NCBI GenBank assembly: GCA_027490155.1
Contig: JAIXYP010000005.1
Location: 124,001 to 188,000, forward strand
DNA length: 64,000 nt
Direction: 5' to 3'
DNA from: Cytophagaceae bacterium
GTDB lineage: Bacteria > Bacteroidota > Bacteroidia > Cytophagales > Flexibacteraceae
The notes beneath the pieces were generated by a model. The model worked only from the letters and a program-made list of their open reading frames with translations, searched no databases and was not told where the DNA came from. Positions 48,547-57,309 of the stretch are shown here, piece by piece (within the stretch, counting starts at the first letter, position 1; every line of letters starts with the position of its first letter). The translations under genes and the position numbers were made by a program.

Positions 48547-49079
48547 TCTTTAATAGGGGCACCTGGCTGCTCAGTGATTATCATCATGACCGCATCCTTG
48601 ATGGTTTGTTGCACCTTCAGCAAATCGTCAGGGATGTTAGCAGCGGTCTCGATGGTTTTTACTTTGCCGCCACTTCGATAGGTGATCTTGGTAACGGGAA
48701 AGTCAGGCGCCAAACCATAGTCATCCTTAAGTGTCATCGGTTTGATCGCCTCAAGTGCCGTGACTAAGTCTTTGACGATGTCTGACTTAATGGTGTAGCG
48801 GAATCTTCCGATCACCTTGGTGTGGGCTATGCCTTCAAAGTCCATTTGCCCAGCCATATAAAATGAGGCCCTGTATGCTGGGCATTTGCCGAAACAAGGA
48901 CCTAGTTCCAGCTCCAGCACAGGAGCGACTTCCTTCTTGGGGGTAGCTATTTTATCAGGAGCCTTTTCTTGCTTTTTGCTTTTGCACGATGCTGTTATGG
49001 CTAATATGGATAACAGGCACAATATCCCGAACATTGGCACAATACGGATAAATAGTTGTCGTTGCGGTATCAGTAGCAT
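48543..49079 (-). CDS. DUF6438 domain lipoprotein
   Basis: A 178-residue predicted lipoprotein with a DUF6438 domain of unknown function. From ATG 49079 the signal (MFGILCLLSILAITASC core) ends at C about residue 29, followed by a Lys-rich linker. The family core is LGPCFGKCPAYRASFYM with two cysteines, then ANIPDDLLKV near the end. A GTG at 49088 or the ATG at 49034 are alternative starts. The stop overlaps the ctlX stop. It is divergent from the coiled-coil gene at 49168. Confidence 0.82.
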   Translation of the reverse strand: MLLIPQRQLFIRIVPMFGILCLLSILAITASCKSKKQEKAPDKIATPKKEVAPVLELELGPCFGKCPAYRASFYMAGQMDFEGIAHTKVIGRFRYTIKSDIVKDLVTALEAIKPMTLKDDYGLAPDFPVTKITYRSGGKVKTIETAANIPDDLLKVQQTIKDAVMMIITEQPGAPIKD

Positions 49080-49167
49080 ATATTGCACCTTGAAGGTTGT
49101 GTAAGGACGAATAATATTTCGTAATATTACTGTTTAGGTTCACTTCCACACTAAGTAAACTCGCAAG

Positions 49168-50094
49168 ATGTCAGAAAAAAGTCAGAATAACGGACGTACC
49201 TCCCTAGTAATTGGGTTGGTCCTGCTCCTGTTAGGCCTCAACGGTTATCTGTTCTACCTAAACCAGAATGGCAACCAGAAGATCGCCCAGCAACAAGACA
49301 CCATCAAAACAAAGGATATTACCATTGCCTTAGCCAAAGACAATGCCGACTCCTTGACCTCAGAGCTTGATGCTAAAATAGAGCAGATCCAGCGTCTGGG
49401 TGGAGACACAACAGAGCTTCACCAGACACTTTTGAAGCTCCGCAAGGACCTAAGGTCAGCGCGCGGTGCACGTGCTGGGGATCTGAAAAAGATCGCAGAT
49501 CTAAATGATCGTATCGAGGACTATATCACCGAGCTCAGCAAAAAAGACGAAGAAATATCGACCCTAAAAAAGGAGCGTGAGTCAATCTACAGTGATAATC
49601 AGAACCTCAAGACCAACATCGCACGACGTGATGACTCCTTGAGTCGTTTGGCAACTGTCCAGAAACAATTAGACGAAAAAATCAGGCTTGCCCAGATCCT
49701 ACGAGCGGAAGGAATCCAGGTTTCGGTCATCGATCGTGGAGGCAAAGAGCGTAAAGAAGATCGGTACCGTGCTAGCAGGATAGACAAACTTAAAGTTGTG
49801 TTCAGCTTTGCTGATAACAAAGTCGCTAAAGTCGAAAGTAAGGATGTTATGTTGCGCATCATCGAACCAGAAGGCAGCAGCCTCAGTGATGCTAGCCAAG
49901 GAGGTGGTTCACTCCGAACTCGCGAGGGTAAAGAAGTGCCGTTCACGACCAAACAATCCATTATGTTCGACAACAGCCATGCGCCACAGACTTTCGTATG
50001 GGCTAAAGGCTCAGAATACAAGAGTGGTACCCACACCATCGAGATCTGGTGCGAAGGCAACATGATGGGCAGTGGAACCTTAGTTGTACGCTAG
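49168..50094 (+). CDS. single-pass membrane coiled-coil protein of unknown function
   Basis: I do not recognise this 308-residue protein. It has a short cytoplasmic N-terminus, one membrane helix (LVIGLVLLLLGLNGYLFYL, residues about 13-31), a long charged coiled coil (about 35-185, with ISTLKKERESIYSDNQNL) and a C-terminal beta-rich domain (about 190-308, with KLKVVFSFADNKVAK and THTIEIWCEG). The layout suggests an envelope-spanning scaffold with a periplasmic sandwich domain. It is monocistronic: a divergent gene lies upstream and a strong hairpin terminator follows at 50127. Confidence 0.75.
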   Translation: MSEKSQNNGRTSLVIGLVLLLLGLNGYLFYLNQNGNQKIAQQQDTIKTKDITIALAKDNADSLTSELDAKIEQIQRLGGDTTELHQTLLKLRKDLRSARGARAGDLKKIADLNDRIEDYITELSKKDEEISTLKKERESIYSDNQNLKTNIARRDDSLSRLATVQKQLDEKIRLAQILRAEGIQVSVIDRGGKERKEDRYRASRIDKLKVVFSFADNKVAKVESKDVMLRIIEPEGSSLSDASQGGGSLRTREGKEVPFTTKQSIMFDNSHAPQTFVWAKGSEYKSGTHTIEIWCEGNMMGSGTLVVR

Positions 50095-50126
50095 GCAAAG
50101 TGTTCAATATGTTTCTAATCAAAAGT

Positions 50127-50158
50127 GGGTCTGCTAGGTTGCTAGTAGGCCCGTTTTT
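50127..50158 (+). terminator. terminator of the coiled-coil gene
   Basis: GGGTCTGCTAG (50127-50137) pairs with CTAGTAGGCCC (50142-50152) over 11 pairs, two of them G-U, with a GTTG loop, followed by G and five T. It begins 33 bp after the stop codon. Confidence 0.85.
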
Positions 50159-50179
50159 GTTTCCGCAGAAAGGCCAAAG

Positions 50180-50209
50180 TTGGCCAACTATGCAGTGTAT
50201 TTATATTTG
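50180..50209 (+). promoter_or_regulatory. Bacteroidota-type promoter for the 50336 gene cluster
   Basis: TTG at 50180-50182 and TATATTTG at 50202-50209 are separated by exactly 19 bp, a full match to the Bacteroidota TTG-N19-TAnnTTTG promoter. It lies just after a terminator, so it starts a new transcript near 50216 with a leader of about 120 nt. It is the best promoter match I found in the window. Confidence 0.65.
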
Positions 50210-50335
50210 CCTTAAGGTCAGGACCTAAATTTGTGATCCTACCCCAGAGCAATGCTATCCTTCTCATCATCAACCTAATGAGGGTATATGGTCTTGATCT
50301 AGTAAATCCTAAATCCAGCTTTGGTCAATCTACCT

Positions 50336-52273
50336 ATGACAAATAAACCAAAACCCATCAATGCTTGCCTTTTTAAGCTGGCAACTTTGGTTATTGCCCT
50401 AATGTGCTGTTGCCAAATAGCCATGGCACAGACTGGCAGTCCAACACCTAATACCATGCAGGATGCAACCCAGCAGGCAGTCAACAAGGTGCTGGACCAA
50501 AGCATTAAGGCAGACTATACCCGCGCTGGCTTTACCCTCATCTTGCTCACGGACCGAAGCCAGGCTTACTACCAGGATATTGAGGCAGCTTTTAAACAAA
50601 TCACGATCCCGGCCAAATATGATAATAATGTTATCCAGACTAACATCTTAGAGCGAACCCCAGGGTTTACCATTAGTCCCAATCCTGATGCTTTAGTTGG
50701 CATGCTGACCCAGTGGAAAGTCCCTCAACAAATTGTTGGGCACCTATTTGGCGAGAAGAACGGATTGTACGGGTATGATAAGCTGTACGAACGCGCACGA
50801 TACGGACTTGATGACAACGCTGTCATGCGGCTGAAACAAAGCGCTCAGGGTGTGGAAGGTAATGCAAAAACAGATGCCTGGATTTTGCCTCTGCTGGCAA
50901 ATACCTACATCGCAGTCGTGGATGTAAGGAACGTACGGAACTGGAATGCCTACTATGACGAAATCGACAATAGGCGTCGGGAGATCGCACCTCGACAAGG
51001 AACAGTCTTCGTGCCTGTAAAACGAGAGCGTAATGGTTTTGATGTTGATGCCAGTGGGGCGGTGATGCGACTTAACCTTCGGGACACAACGCTTTATGCC
51101 TTCTTTGATCGGTATTGGGCTGACGCAAATACCCCAGCAGCCAAGGCCAAGGGGCAAATCGCAGCTCGTAGTTTTATGAAGCTGCCAATGCAACAAGTGG
51201 TTTACTTCAATAGCAAGAGTTCAAATGGCTTTGTTAAGTCTTATGATGAGTTGCGATCCCCAGGCGATGGCGTACGGAATGTAGTGAATGACGTTATGTC
51301 AAATGCGGTGTCATCATTGACGGACCTTAGGGCCAAACAAGCAGTCTATGATATCAAACCGCTTAGGGCCAAGCTCGGTACCAAGGATGGGCTCCATACT
51401 GATGATCTCTATAGTGTATATGAAAACGAACAGCGTTCGGATGGTAGCACCGTACCTGCGTGGCGTGGCTACGTTAGGGCCAGTGTTGGTGTCGTGGACA
51501 ACCAAAGCAATGCAACTGGTAGCACAACACCGTCAGAGTTCTATCAGGTGGCTGGGAACCCCCTTGACATCGGCATGATCATGCAAGAGGAGCCAAGTGC
51601 GAAAGCGTCCGTGATGATCGGTGTGAGCAATAATGGGCCTACTAGCGGCCTTATCCGGTTCGAGTTACTGGCTCGTGGTTTTGGTAGCTCGAACAAGTTC
51701 TGGAACAATAGCCGACTGTACCTCGATGCTAGTATATCAGGTAAGAGCTTTGATACCACTTTTAAGGAGCTTGTCGCAAAAGAAAATACTAGTACTACTG
51801 GTCCGCTTAGTACCCTCAAGAAGAGTAGTACTGGTGTCACTATTTTGTCCTTCGGCATCGGCGGAGTCAAGTACTTTAACTTTTGGCGCAATGTGCAGGC
51901 TGGCCCCTACCTTGGCTTGCGGGGGGACTATGCCATGTTTAGCAATAATGACCTTCATGAAGCTGCTAAGGCAGACTTTGGTGAGATCTATGGGCTTAAG
52001 GGAATTACGATCGATGCAGGAGTGCGTGCAGGAGTGGTGCTCTACAGGGGCATTAGGCTAATGGGTAGTGTCGGCATTGCACCCTATTTCACGAACTCAG
52101 CTTTTTTCGGGACCAAAAAACCAAATGGACTAGGCACTACTGTTACGGGCCGTCGTGTTGATTTCGATAATATCGCTCAAATCACCGCCTATAACGACCT
52201 AGGAACCACTAATCCGTTTTACATCAGGTATGACTGGGCACGCTATGACCTTGGCATACATTTTGAATTTTGA
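50336..52273 (+). CDS. exported protein with barrel-like C-terminus, unknown function
   Basis: A 645-residue protein without a name I can give. The ATG at 50336 opens a signal peptide (LVIALMCCCQIAMAQ, ending near residue 32); a TTG at 50321 is less likely. Residues about 45-330 are mixed alpha/beta. A middle part (RAKLGTKDGLHTDDLYSVYE, WRGYVRASVG, STTPSEFYQVAGNPLDIGM) recalls a recurrent family of Bacteroidota exported proteins. The C-terminal 200 residues have amphipathic strands and a final phenylalanine (DLGIHFEF), typical of outer-membrane barrels. First gene of a cluster of four, with a promoter at 50180. Role unknown; outer-membrane location is inferred. Confidence 0.78.
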   Translation: MTNKPKPINACLFKLATLVIALMCCCQIAMAQTGSPTPNTMQDATQQAVNKVLDQSIKADYTRAGFTLILLTDRSQAYYQDIEAAFKQITIPAKYDNNVIQTNILERTPGFTISPNPDALVGMLTQWKVPQQIVGHLFGEKNGLYGYDKLYERARYGLDDNAVMRLKQSAQGVEGNAKTDAWILPLLANTYIAVVDVRNVRNWNAYYDEIDNRRREIAPRQGTVFVPVKRERNGFDVDASGAVMRLNLRDTTLYAFFDRYWADANTPAAKAKGQIAARSFMKLPMQQVVYFNSKSSNGFVKSYDELRSPGDGVRNVVNDVMSNAVSSLTDLRAKQAVYDIKPLRAKLGTKDGLHTDDLYSVYENEQRSDGSTVPAWRGYVRASVGVVDNQSNATGSTTPSEFYQVAGNPLDIGMIMQEEPSAKASVMIGVSNNGPTSGLIRFELLARGFGSSNKFWNNSRLYLDASISGKSFDTTFKELVAKENTSTTGPLSTLKKSSTGVTILSFGIGGVKYFNFWRNVQAGPYLGLRGDYAMFSNNDLHEAAKADFGEIYGLKGITIDAGVRAGVVLYRGIRLMGSVGIAPYFTNSAFFGTKKPNGLGTTVTGRRVDFDNIAQITAYNDLGTTNPFYIRYDWARYDLGIHFEF

Positions 52274-52303
52274 GCCAACATTACATCCGACTCAGTTGTG
52301 AAT

Positions 52304-52342
52304 AAGTTGTTAATAACCTCATTAGCAGTTAATTAACAACTT
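52304..52342. repeat. A/T-rich inverted repeat between 50336 and 52475 genes
   Basis: AAGTTGTTAAT (52304-52314) is repeated inverted as ATTAACAACTT (52332-52342) with a 17-base spacer. The stem is too A/T-rich and lacks a T-run for a strong terminator; a regulator-binding site or weak attenuator is possible. Confidence 0.5.
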
Positions 52343-52474
52343 GACATTAATTCATTGCCTTTCTTTACATCAGGATCAGATCCTTAAAACGACAGGCCCT
52401 GTAATTGCCCAAATTACCCATTAGCTCCTATCCTACACACTGCGTAATCTACCTCAAAAAAAACTTCAACACCA

Positions 52475-53017
52475 ATGAAAAGCAACCTCAAACCCATCTT
52501 GTTTGCTGCCCTCCTGGTCGCAAGCAGTTTTGCCTACCTCTCATGCCGTCGTCCGCCGGAGAGTACTTCACTCAATTATGAGGTAAAGGCCATGGAACAA
52601 GGCAAACAAGGGACCATTCTGTTCAAAGTTTTTAGCTACGGTAACACGACGCGCCAAGGCATCGACCGGGCTAAAATGGACGCCATGCACGCTGTATTGT
52701 TCAAAGGCATACCGGGCAGCAACTCAACCCGCCCTTTGGTGGACCTGAGTATGCTGGAGGCCAACAAAAAGTACTTTGTTGATTTCTTTGGAGGTGCAAC
52801 AGAGATCAACCAGTACTCCCTTGGCTACATCAAGATCAAGGAGGGTAGCCACGAGGGTCCTTACCGCCTCTATGTTTCCGAAAGTGGAGACGGCAGTGTG
52901 GAAGATCGCCTCAAAGTTAACAACATGGTCAAGGTAGGCATTCCTGTAACAGTGAACCTAGACCAGCTGCGTCGTCGCCTCGAAGACGATGGCATCATCC
53001 GCAAGTTTGGCCTATAG
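52475..53017 (+). CDS. predicted lipoprotein of unknown function
   Basis: A 180-residue lipoprotein that I do not recognise. The signal MKSNLKPILFAALLVASSFA ends in the lipobox YLSC. The mature part is basic, mainly alpha/beta (TILFKVFSYGNTTRQGIDRA, YFVDFFGG) and ends in a charged helix. Second gene of the cluster, 201 bp after the barrel-like protein and 97 bp before the DUF6175-like gene. Probably inserted in the inner leaflet of the outer membrane or surface-exposed. Confidence 0.78.
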   Translation: MKSNLKPILFAALLVASSFAYLSCRRPPESTSLNYEVKAMEQGKQGTILFKVFSYGNTTRQGIDRAKMDAMHAVLFKGIPGSNSTRPLVDLSMLEANKKYFVDFFGGATEINQYSLGYIKIKEGSHEGPYRLYVSESGDGSVEDRLKVNNMVKVGIPVTVNLDQLRRRLEDDGIIRKFGL

Positions 53018-53114
53018 GCTATAGGACCTAGCCCTGTCCACCCCTATTTACTTTAAATCTCAGATGCCCAATCATAGTGGCATTCAACCTACATCACCCC
53101 CACCCGAACTAGCC

Positions 53115-54080
53115 ATGAAACGACTGTTCAAACCCCTAGTTATAGCTGCCACTGTTTGTGTTTTGAGCATTGGCCAACTGATAGCTCAGCAGCAACCCAC
53201 CATAATGGTCGTCCCGAGTGACGTCTGGTGCAACAAAAACGGCTTCATGACCACCTATTCTGACCAAGGAAGAATGGTCAAGGTGCCTGACTACAACAAA
53301 GCCCTGCAAGAAAACGACGATCTCGAGTTCGTGATCGGAAAAATCGGTCAGATGTTTGCCGACCGTGGTTTCCCGCTCCAGAACCTGAAGGAGACGATGG
53401 ACAAAATCGGCCGTGACAATGCCAACCGTGCAGCGCTGACCGGTAGCAAAGCGCAGATTAAGGAGTCACCTATGGACCTGCTGAACCGGACCGCAAAGGC
53501 AGACATCATACTCAAAACCGACTGGACGGTGATCGAAAAGGGTGGAGGACGCCGTACCGTACGGTTCACGATCACCCCAATTGATCCCTACACAGGATCT
53601 GAGGCGGGTGGAGGTGCCAGCGGCGAAAGTGTCAATCCATCTACCGAGCAAAGCGTAAGTAAACTCATAGAGGAGGCAGTTTTGGCTAACATTACCAACC
53701 TCCAAACCCGCATGGAGGATTACTTTAAGGACCTGAGGACCAATGGCCGCAAGGTCAGCATCAAGATCATGGTTGCCCAGGCTGCCAAGTTTAACCTCGA
53801 GGACGAGTGCGACGGTACCGAATATACCCAATGGCTGGATGATTGGATGACCGCTAACGCTGTCAATGGTAAGTACATTCAAGAAGATGCCACCGAGAAC
53901 GCTGTTAGCTATAACTCAGTTCGCATTCCGCTCAAGACCGCAGCAGGCCGTGACTTTAACGCCCAAATGTTTGGACAAAAGCTTCAGAAGGATCTACAGG
54001 CCAAATGTGGACTCAAAGGTAAAGTCAAACTCATCAGGAAAGGTGTTGCTGAAAGTTGGTTGGTACTCGGTGGCAAATAG
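53115..54080 (+). CDS. exported DUF6175-like protein
   Basis: A 321-residue exported protein. ATG 53115 starts a signal peptide (LVIAATVCVLSIGQLIAQ, ending near residue 25); the 17 residues from an upstream start at 53064 do not fit. The mature N-terminus PTIMVVPSDVWCNKNG is, as I recall it, characteristic of DUF6175 proteins of Bacteroidota. The rest has a long helix region (FVIGKIGQMFADRGFPLQNL), a beta segment with DIILKTDWTV, and YTQWLDDWMTANAVNG. The pattern of a ~140-residue alpha/beta unit reminds of lipoprotein-associated, CsgG-like periplasmic folds, but that is only an impression. Third gene of the cluster. Confidence 0.72.
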   Translation: MKRLFKPLVIAATVCVLSIGQLIAQQQPTIMVVPSDVWCNKNGFMTTYSDQGRMVKVPDYNKALQENDDLEFVIGKIGQMFADRGFPLQNLKETMDKIGRDNANRAALTGSKAQIKESPMDLLNRTAKADIILKTDWTVIEKGGGRRTVRFTITPIDPYTGSEAGGGASGESVNPSTEQSVSKLIEEAVLANITNLQTRMEDYFKDLRTNGRKVSIKIMVAQAAKFNLEDECDGTEYTQWLDDWMTANAVNGKYIQEDATENAVSYNSVRIPLKTAAGRDFNAQMFGQKLQKDLQAKCGLKGKVKLIRKGVAESWLVLGGK

Positions 54081-54173
54081 TCTGATCACCCTTGCTTTAC
54101 CCTAGGCATCACCCTGACCACCATCTTACTCATCTCCAGCCACTACTTTCTACCTAACCATCACCTTTCGATC

Positions 54174-55175
54174 ATGAAAACGATGTCCACCATATCCCGC
54201 CTAGCCCAAGCAACACGTCGTTGTTTGCAAATAGGCTCTCTAGGCCTGGTCCTAGTTTTTAGCCTAGGCGCCACAGCGACCATGGCCCAGTCAGAGGCAG
54301 GTAACCTGCCACTTTACCCTGTTGTTCCAGACAATGTCAAAGTGCCCGAAGGTGTCAAAGAGGTGCTCCAAGCACGCCTTGACCAAGCTGTCACTACTAA
54401 TGGTATGGGCGGCATGGCTAGCCTCACCAATCGGTTTGTGCTTGTACCGAAGATTATTGTCTTGCAGCGCAACATCACCCAAACTGCCCCAGCCATGACC
54501 CAAGTAAGCCTAGAGGCAGTCCTGCAGGTGGCTGATATGGGTAGTAAGCGCAGTATGGCATCCACAACAATTGCCCTCAATGGCGTTGGGGCGACTGAAG
54601 AAAAGGCCTATACCATGGCTTTCCAGAATATGGACGTCAATAGTGGTCCGCTAGCAGATTTCATGAAAACCTCCCGCGAAAAGATCCTGAATTTCTACCT
54701 CAATAACTGCGACAGGATCATCGCTCAGGCCAAAACCAGCATAGCCCGTAACGAGCCAGAAGAGGCCTTAGAGCAATTACTTTCGGTTCCGTTTGAGGCT
54801 ACAACTTGTTTCAACAAAGCCAATGCACTGGTGCCGAAGGCTTTTCGAGCCTACCAGCTAAAGCAATGTGACGTCTTTATGCAAAAGGCCCAAGCAGCCT
54901 TGGCATCAGGTAATGAGGAAGAAGCAGCCCAAGCCTTGGCTCAGGTACCTAGTTTTTCGGTCTGTGGCAAAAAAGCAGACGCCATCATCGCCAAACTCAA
55001 CAAACAATGGCTGATGAAGTACCAAAACGAGTTCAAGATCAGGAAAATGAAAATCGATGCCCAGAAGTGGGTCGCTGCCTCTTTGCTTGAGTCTGCTAGG
55101 CGTTTCTACCCGACTTACATCCTGCCTGGGATGGTGCAGCCCTACCAACAGCAAGACCTAGGATTTTTGAGGTAG
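54174..55175 (+). CDS. exported protein of unknown function, last of cluster
   Basis: A 333-residue exported protein; the signal peptide ends after ATATMA near residue 38, and a second ATG at codon 4 is an alternative start. The first half has a LQARLDQAVTTNGMGGMASL helix followed by strands (RFVLVPKIIVLQRNITQ, VSLEAVLQVADMGSK). The second half is helical with repeated alanine-rich units (NCDRIIAQAKTSIARNEPEE, QCDVFMQKAQAALASGNEEE), resembling TPR-like repeats with regularly placed cysteines. Similar proteins occur in Bacteroidales near DUF6175 genes as far as I recall. Function unknown. A strong terminator follows at 55204. Confidence 0.75.
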   Translation: MKTMSTISRLAQATRRCLQIGSLGLVLVFSLGATATMAQSEAGNLPLYPVVPDNVKVPEGVKEVLQARLDQAVTTNGMGGMASLTNRFVLVPKIIVLQRNITQTAPAMTQVSLEAVLQVADMGSKRSMASTTIALNGVGATEEKAYTMAFQNMDVNSGPLADFMKTSREKILNFYLNNCDRIIAQAKTSIARNEPEEALEQLLSVPFEATTCFNKANALVPKAFRAYQLKQCDVFMQKAQAALASGNEEEAAQALAQVPSFSVCGKKADAIIAKLNKQWLMKYQNEFKIRKMKIDAQKWVAASLLESARRFYPTYILPGMVQPYQQQDLGFLR

Positions 55176-55203
55176 ATCGCGGACTTTTACAGGATTAGAT
55201 TGA

Positions 55204-55236
55204 AACCACTGGTACTTAGGTGCCAGTGGTTTTTTG
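55204..55236 (+). terminator. terminator of the 50336-55175 cluster
   Basis: AAACCACTGGTAC (55204-55216) pairs with GTGCCAGTGGTTT (55221-55233), 13 pairs with one G-U, around a TTAG loop, and ends in six T (55231-55236). It closes the rightward cluster and faces a leftward gene whose stop is at 55264. Confidence 0.88.
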
Positions 55237-55263
55237 TTAGAATACAATCACATCCAAATCAAC

Positions 55264-55812
55264 CTAGCCCTCCATCATTTTCCTTACCTCAGAGCGCAAA
55301 TGGGCTAGGGCTGGTGCAGTTGGGTCCCCGCTGCCGCTATTGATGAGGTTTTCGAAGGCACGTGAGGCTAGCTGGATTGATGGCTGGTCACCATCTAGGG
55401 TCTCAGCTGCTTGGTTTATGAGGGACAATACGTTCTGCATGGCGCCTTTGATGTGCTCATAACTTTGGTCTGATATGTAGATCTGGGCCGACACGTTGTG
55501 CATAAACTCCTGATTCAGGACCTGATTGAGGTGTTGCTGCCAAAGTGCGACGTTGGCCTCTGGCGCATTCTCCCGGACGAATAAGTTCTGTGGGGCAATT
55601 CGCTCCAGAAACAAGACCCAACGTTCGTAGGCTTGCAGGCGTAGTGTCAAGGTTTGGTTGTCTGCTTTGGTCCGTAGGTCCAGCAAGGATTTCTCGATCT
55701 CGCGTGTGCTGTAGCTCCTTATCGTGAGGTACATGCCATAGACCGCTAGGCTTGCAGGGATCACAATCTTGAAAAAATCGGCCAATAGGCTCAGAATTGA
55801 CTCGGTTATCAT
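55264..55812 (-). CDS. small membrane-anchored protein, DUF7935-like
   Basis: A 182-residue protein with one N-terminal membrane helix (LADFFKIVIPASLAVYGMYL, residues about 7-26) and a cytoplasmic helical remainder (LLDLRTKADNQTLTLRLQAY, ISDQSYEHIKGAMQNVLSLI). Start chosen at ATG 55812; a frame extends to 55878 but the extra residues are not hydrophobic and delay the membrane helix. The form resembles the Bacteroidota family DUF7935, whose function is unknown, but I hold this lightly. Lies between hemW (same strand, upstream) and a convergent cluster. Confidence 0.65.
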   Translation of the reverse strand: MITESILSLLADFFKIVIPASLAVYGMYLTIRSYSTREIEKSLLDLRTKADNQTLTLRLQAYERWVLFLERIAPQNLFVRENAPEANVALWQQHLNQVLNQEFMHNVSAQIYISDQSYEHIKGAMQNVLSLINQAAETLDGDQPSIQLASRAFENLINSGSGDPTAPALAHLRSEVRKMMEG

Positions 55813-55909
55813 AAGGCGAATGTAGGGGTTTTGGCCATCATGGCCTAGTTTGTTAGTGATTAGGGTCTTGCACCCCAATCAAAATCAAAACTAAATTCGG
55901 GGGTGGGGA

Positions 55910-57055
55910 TCAAGGCAATAGCTTCAATGTTAGATGGTCAGCCAAGAGACGGCCAGCATCTGTCAAAATGAGTTTCTGACCAGAAATGTAATCTGCTAAT
56001 CCATCAGCCACCCATCCCAGGATCATGGTTTCGACAGAAGGCCCAAGGTGATAACCCAGCTGGTCCTTGAGGAAGATAAGGTCCGCACCCCATTGGGTCC
56101 TAAGGCTTGTCAATAGGTACTCTCCGATTTTTTCGTCACCTGTCAGTGTTTCGATGCTACGCCATACGGTTTTGTTGTCAGGGTCGATCTGGATACCACT
56201 GATGTACTTGATATTGTTTGCCACATTCGCATACCGATTTTGCCCATCAAAAGTATGGGCACTAGGGCCAATGCCGAGGTAGGGGTGGTAGCGCCAATAG
56301 TTGGTGTTATGGATGGCGTATTTGCCAGGAAGAGCAAAGTTGCTCACTTCATAGTGTTCATAGCCAGATTGTTTGAGCCGCTCTACTAACGTATCATATT
56401 GTTGGGCAGCTATATCCTCATCTATGGCGGTTAACTTGCCTATTTTGGCCCAATGACCAAAGGTAGTTTTGGGCTCTACCGTTAGGCAATAGGCAGATAT
56501 ATGCGGCACACCAAGCCCTAGAGCTGTCCTGATGTCATTGTCCCAAACAGCAGTATTACTGATCGGGATCCCGTACATTAGGTCGATGCTAATGTTATAG
56601 ATACCTGCCGCTTGCGCCTTTTGCACTGCCTGCATGGCCTCTGTTGCGTTGTGGGCTCGGTTGCAATAGGCCAAGGCCGCTTGGTCAAAAGTCTGGATGC
56701 CGATACTGAGGCGGTTGACCCCGAGCTGAATCCAGGATTCTAGCGCTGCGGAGGATATATCATCAGGGTTAGCTTCTAGCGTTACCTCAGCATTTGGGCT
56801 AATCTGAAAGTTCGAATGTATGGCTGTAAACAGTCTTTTCAACTGGTCCTTGGTTAGCAAGGATGGCGTGCCACCACCAAGGTAAACCGTCTCGATTGAG
56901 GTTGAGACAGGTCCGAAAAAGCCCTTCTGGAGCCTGATTTCTTGCGCCATAGCATCCACAAGTTCGTCAGCTCGGCTAAGATTGGTACTGAAGTGAAAGT
57001 CGCAATAGTGGCAAGCCTGCTTGCAGAACGGTATATGTAAGTAGAGGCCAGCCAT
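55910..57055 (-). CDS. hemW: HemW-type radical SAM protein
   Basis: Heme chaperone related to oxygen-independent coproporphyrinogen oxidase HemN, a radical SAM protein with a [4Fe-4S] cluster. The 381-residue product starts MAGLYLHIPFCKQACHYCDF: cluster cysteines C11, C15 and C18 in CxxxCxxC. GGGTPSLL and EANPDD are SAM-binding motifs, and HNTNYWRYHPYLGIGPSAH is the HemW-type signature. It lacks the long N-terminal extension and extra cysteine of true HemN. I prefer ATG 57055 over the start 57 bases upstream. Divergent from porW with a 254-bp spacer to the chosen porW start. Confidence 0.9.
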   Translation of the reverse strand: MAGLYLHIPFCKQACHYCDFHFSTNLSRADELVDAMAQEIRLQKGFFGPVSTSIETVYLGGGTPSLLTKDQLKRLFTAIHSNFQISPNAEVTLEANPDDISSAALESWIQLGVNRLSIGIQTFDQAALAYCNRAHNATEAMQAVQKAQAAGIYNISIDLMYGIPISNTAVWDNDIRTALGLGVPHISAYCLTVEPKTTFGHWAKIGKLTAIDEDIAAQQYDTLVERLKQSGYEHYEVSNFALPGKYAIHNTNYWRYHPYLGIGPSAHTFDGQNRYANVANNIKYISGIQIDPDNKTVWRSIETLTGDEKIGEYLLTSLRTQWGADLIFLKDQLGYHLGPSVETMILGWVADGLADYISGQKLILTDAGRLLADHLTLKLLP

Positions 57056-57175
57056 AGAGCAAAAGTAGACTAAATGGGGCCACACCAGTAGTTTGGGCAT
57101 GGTTAGAAGCATAATTTTGCCCGATATACGAAACCAATCCTGATGGGCGTTATAGGCAATAGGGCAGATTCATGC

Positions 57176-57183
57176 TATATTTG
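57176..57183 (+). promoter_or_regulatory. possible -7 box for porW
   Basis: TATATTTG matches TAnnTTTG exactly. It overlaps the first codons of the longest porW frame (ATG 57172), so if used, transcription begins near 57190 and that ATG cannot be the start. No strong -33 TTG is visible. Confidence 0.4.
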
Positions 57184-57309
57184 TCCATCATGCCTAGGTA
57201 TGGTCCTTGGTGGATATCAGGCCTTAATCAGGTCCTAGATGTTTGCCTTTCATCCACTGACTTTTGCCCATTGAGCGCTCATAACCTGATTGGCACCCGC
57301 CTCAACCCA

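Noticed and set aside
49105-49135. Two AATATT units before the coiled-coil gene as a regulatory site
   Set aside because: AATATT is self-complementary and common in A/T-rich DNA; spacing and symmetry are not convincing.
55910-57055. Coproporphyrinogen III oxidase HemN
   Set aside because: The short N-terminus and the HNTNYW signature fit HemW; true HemN has a longer N-terminus and an additional cysteine in its motif.
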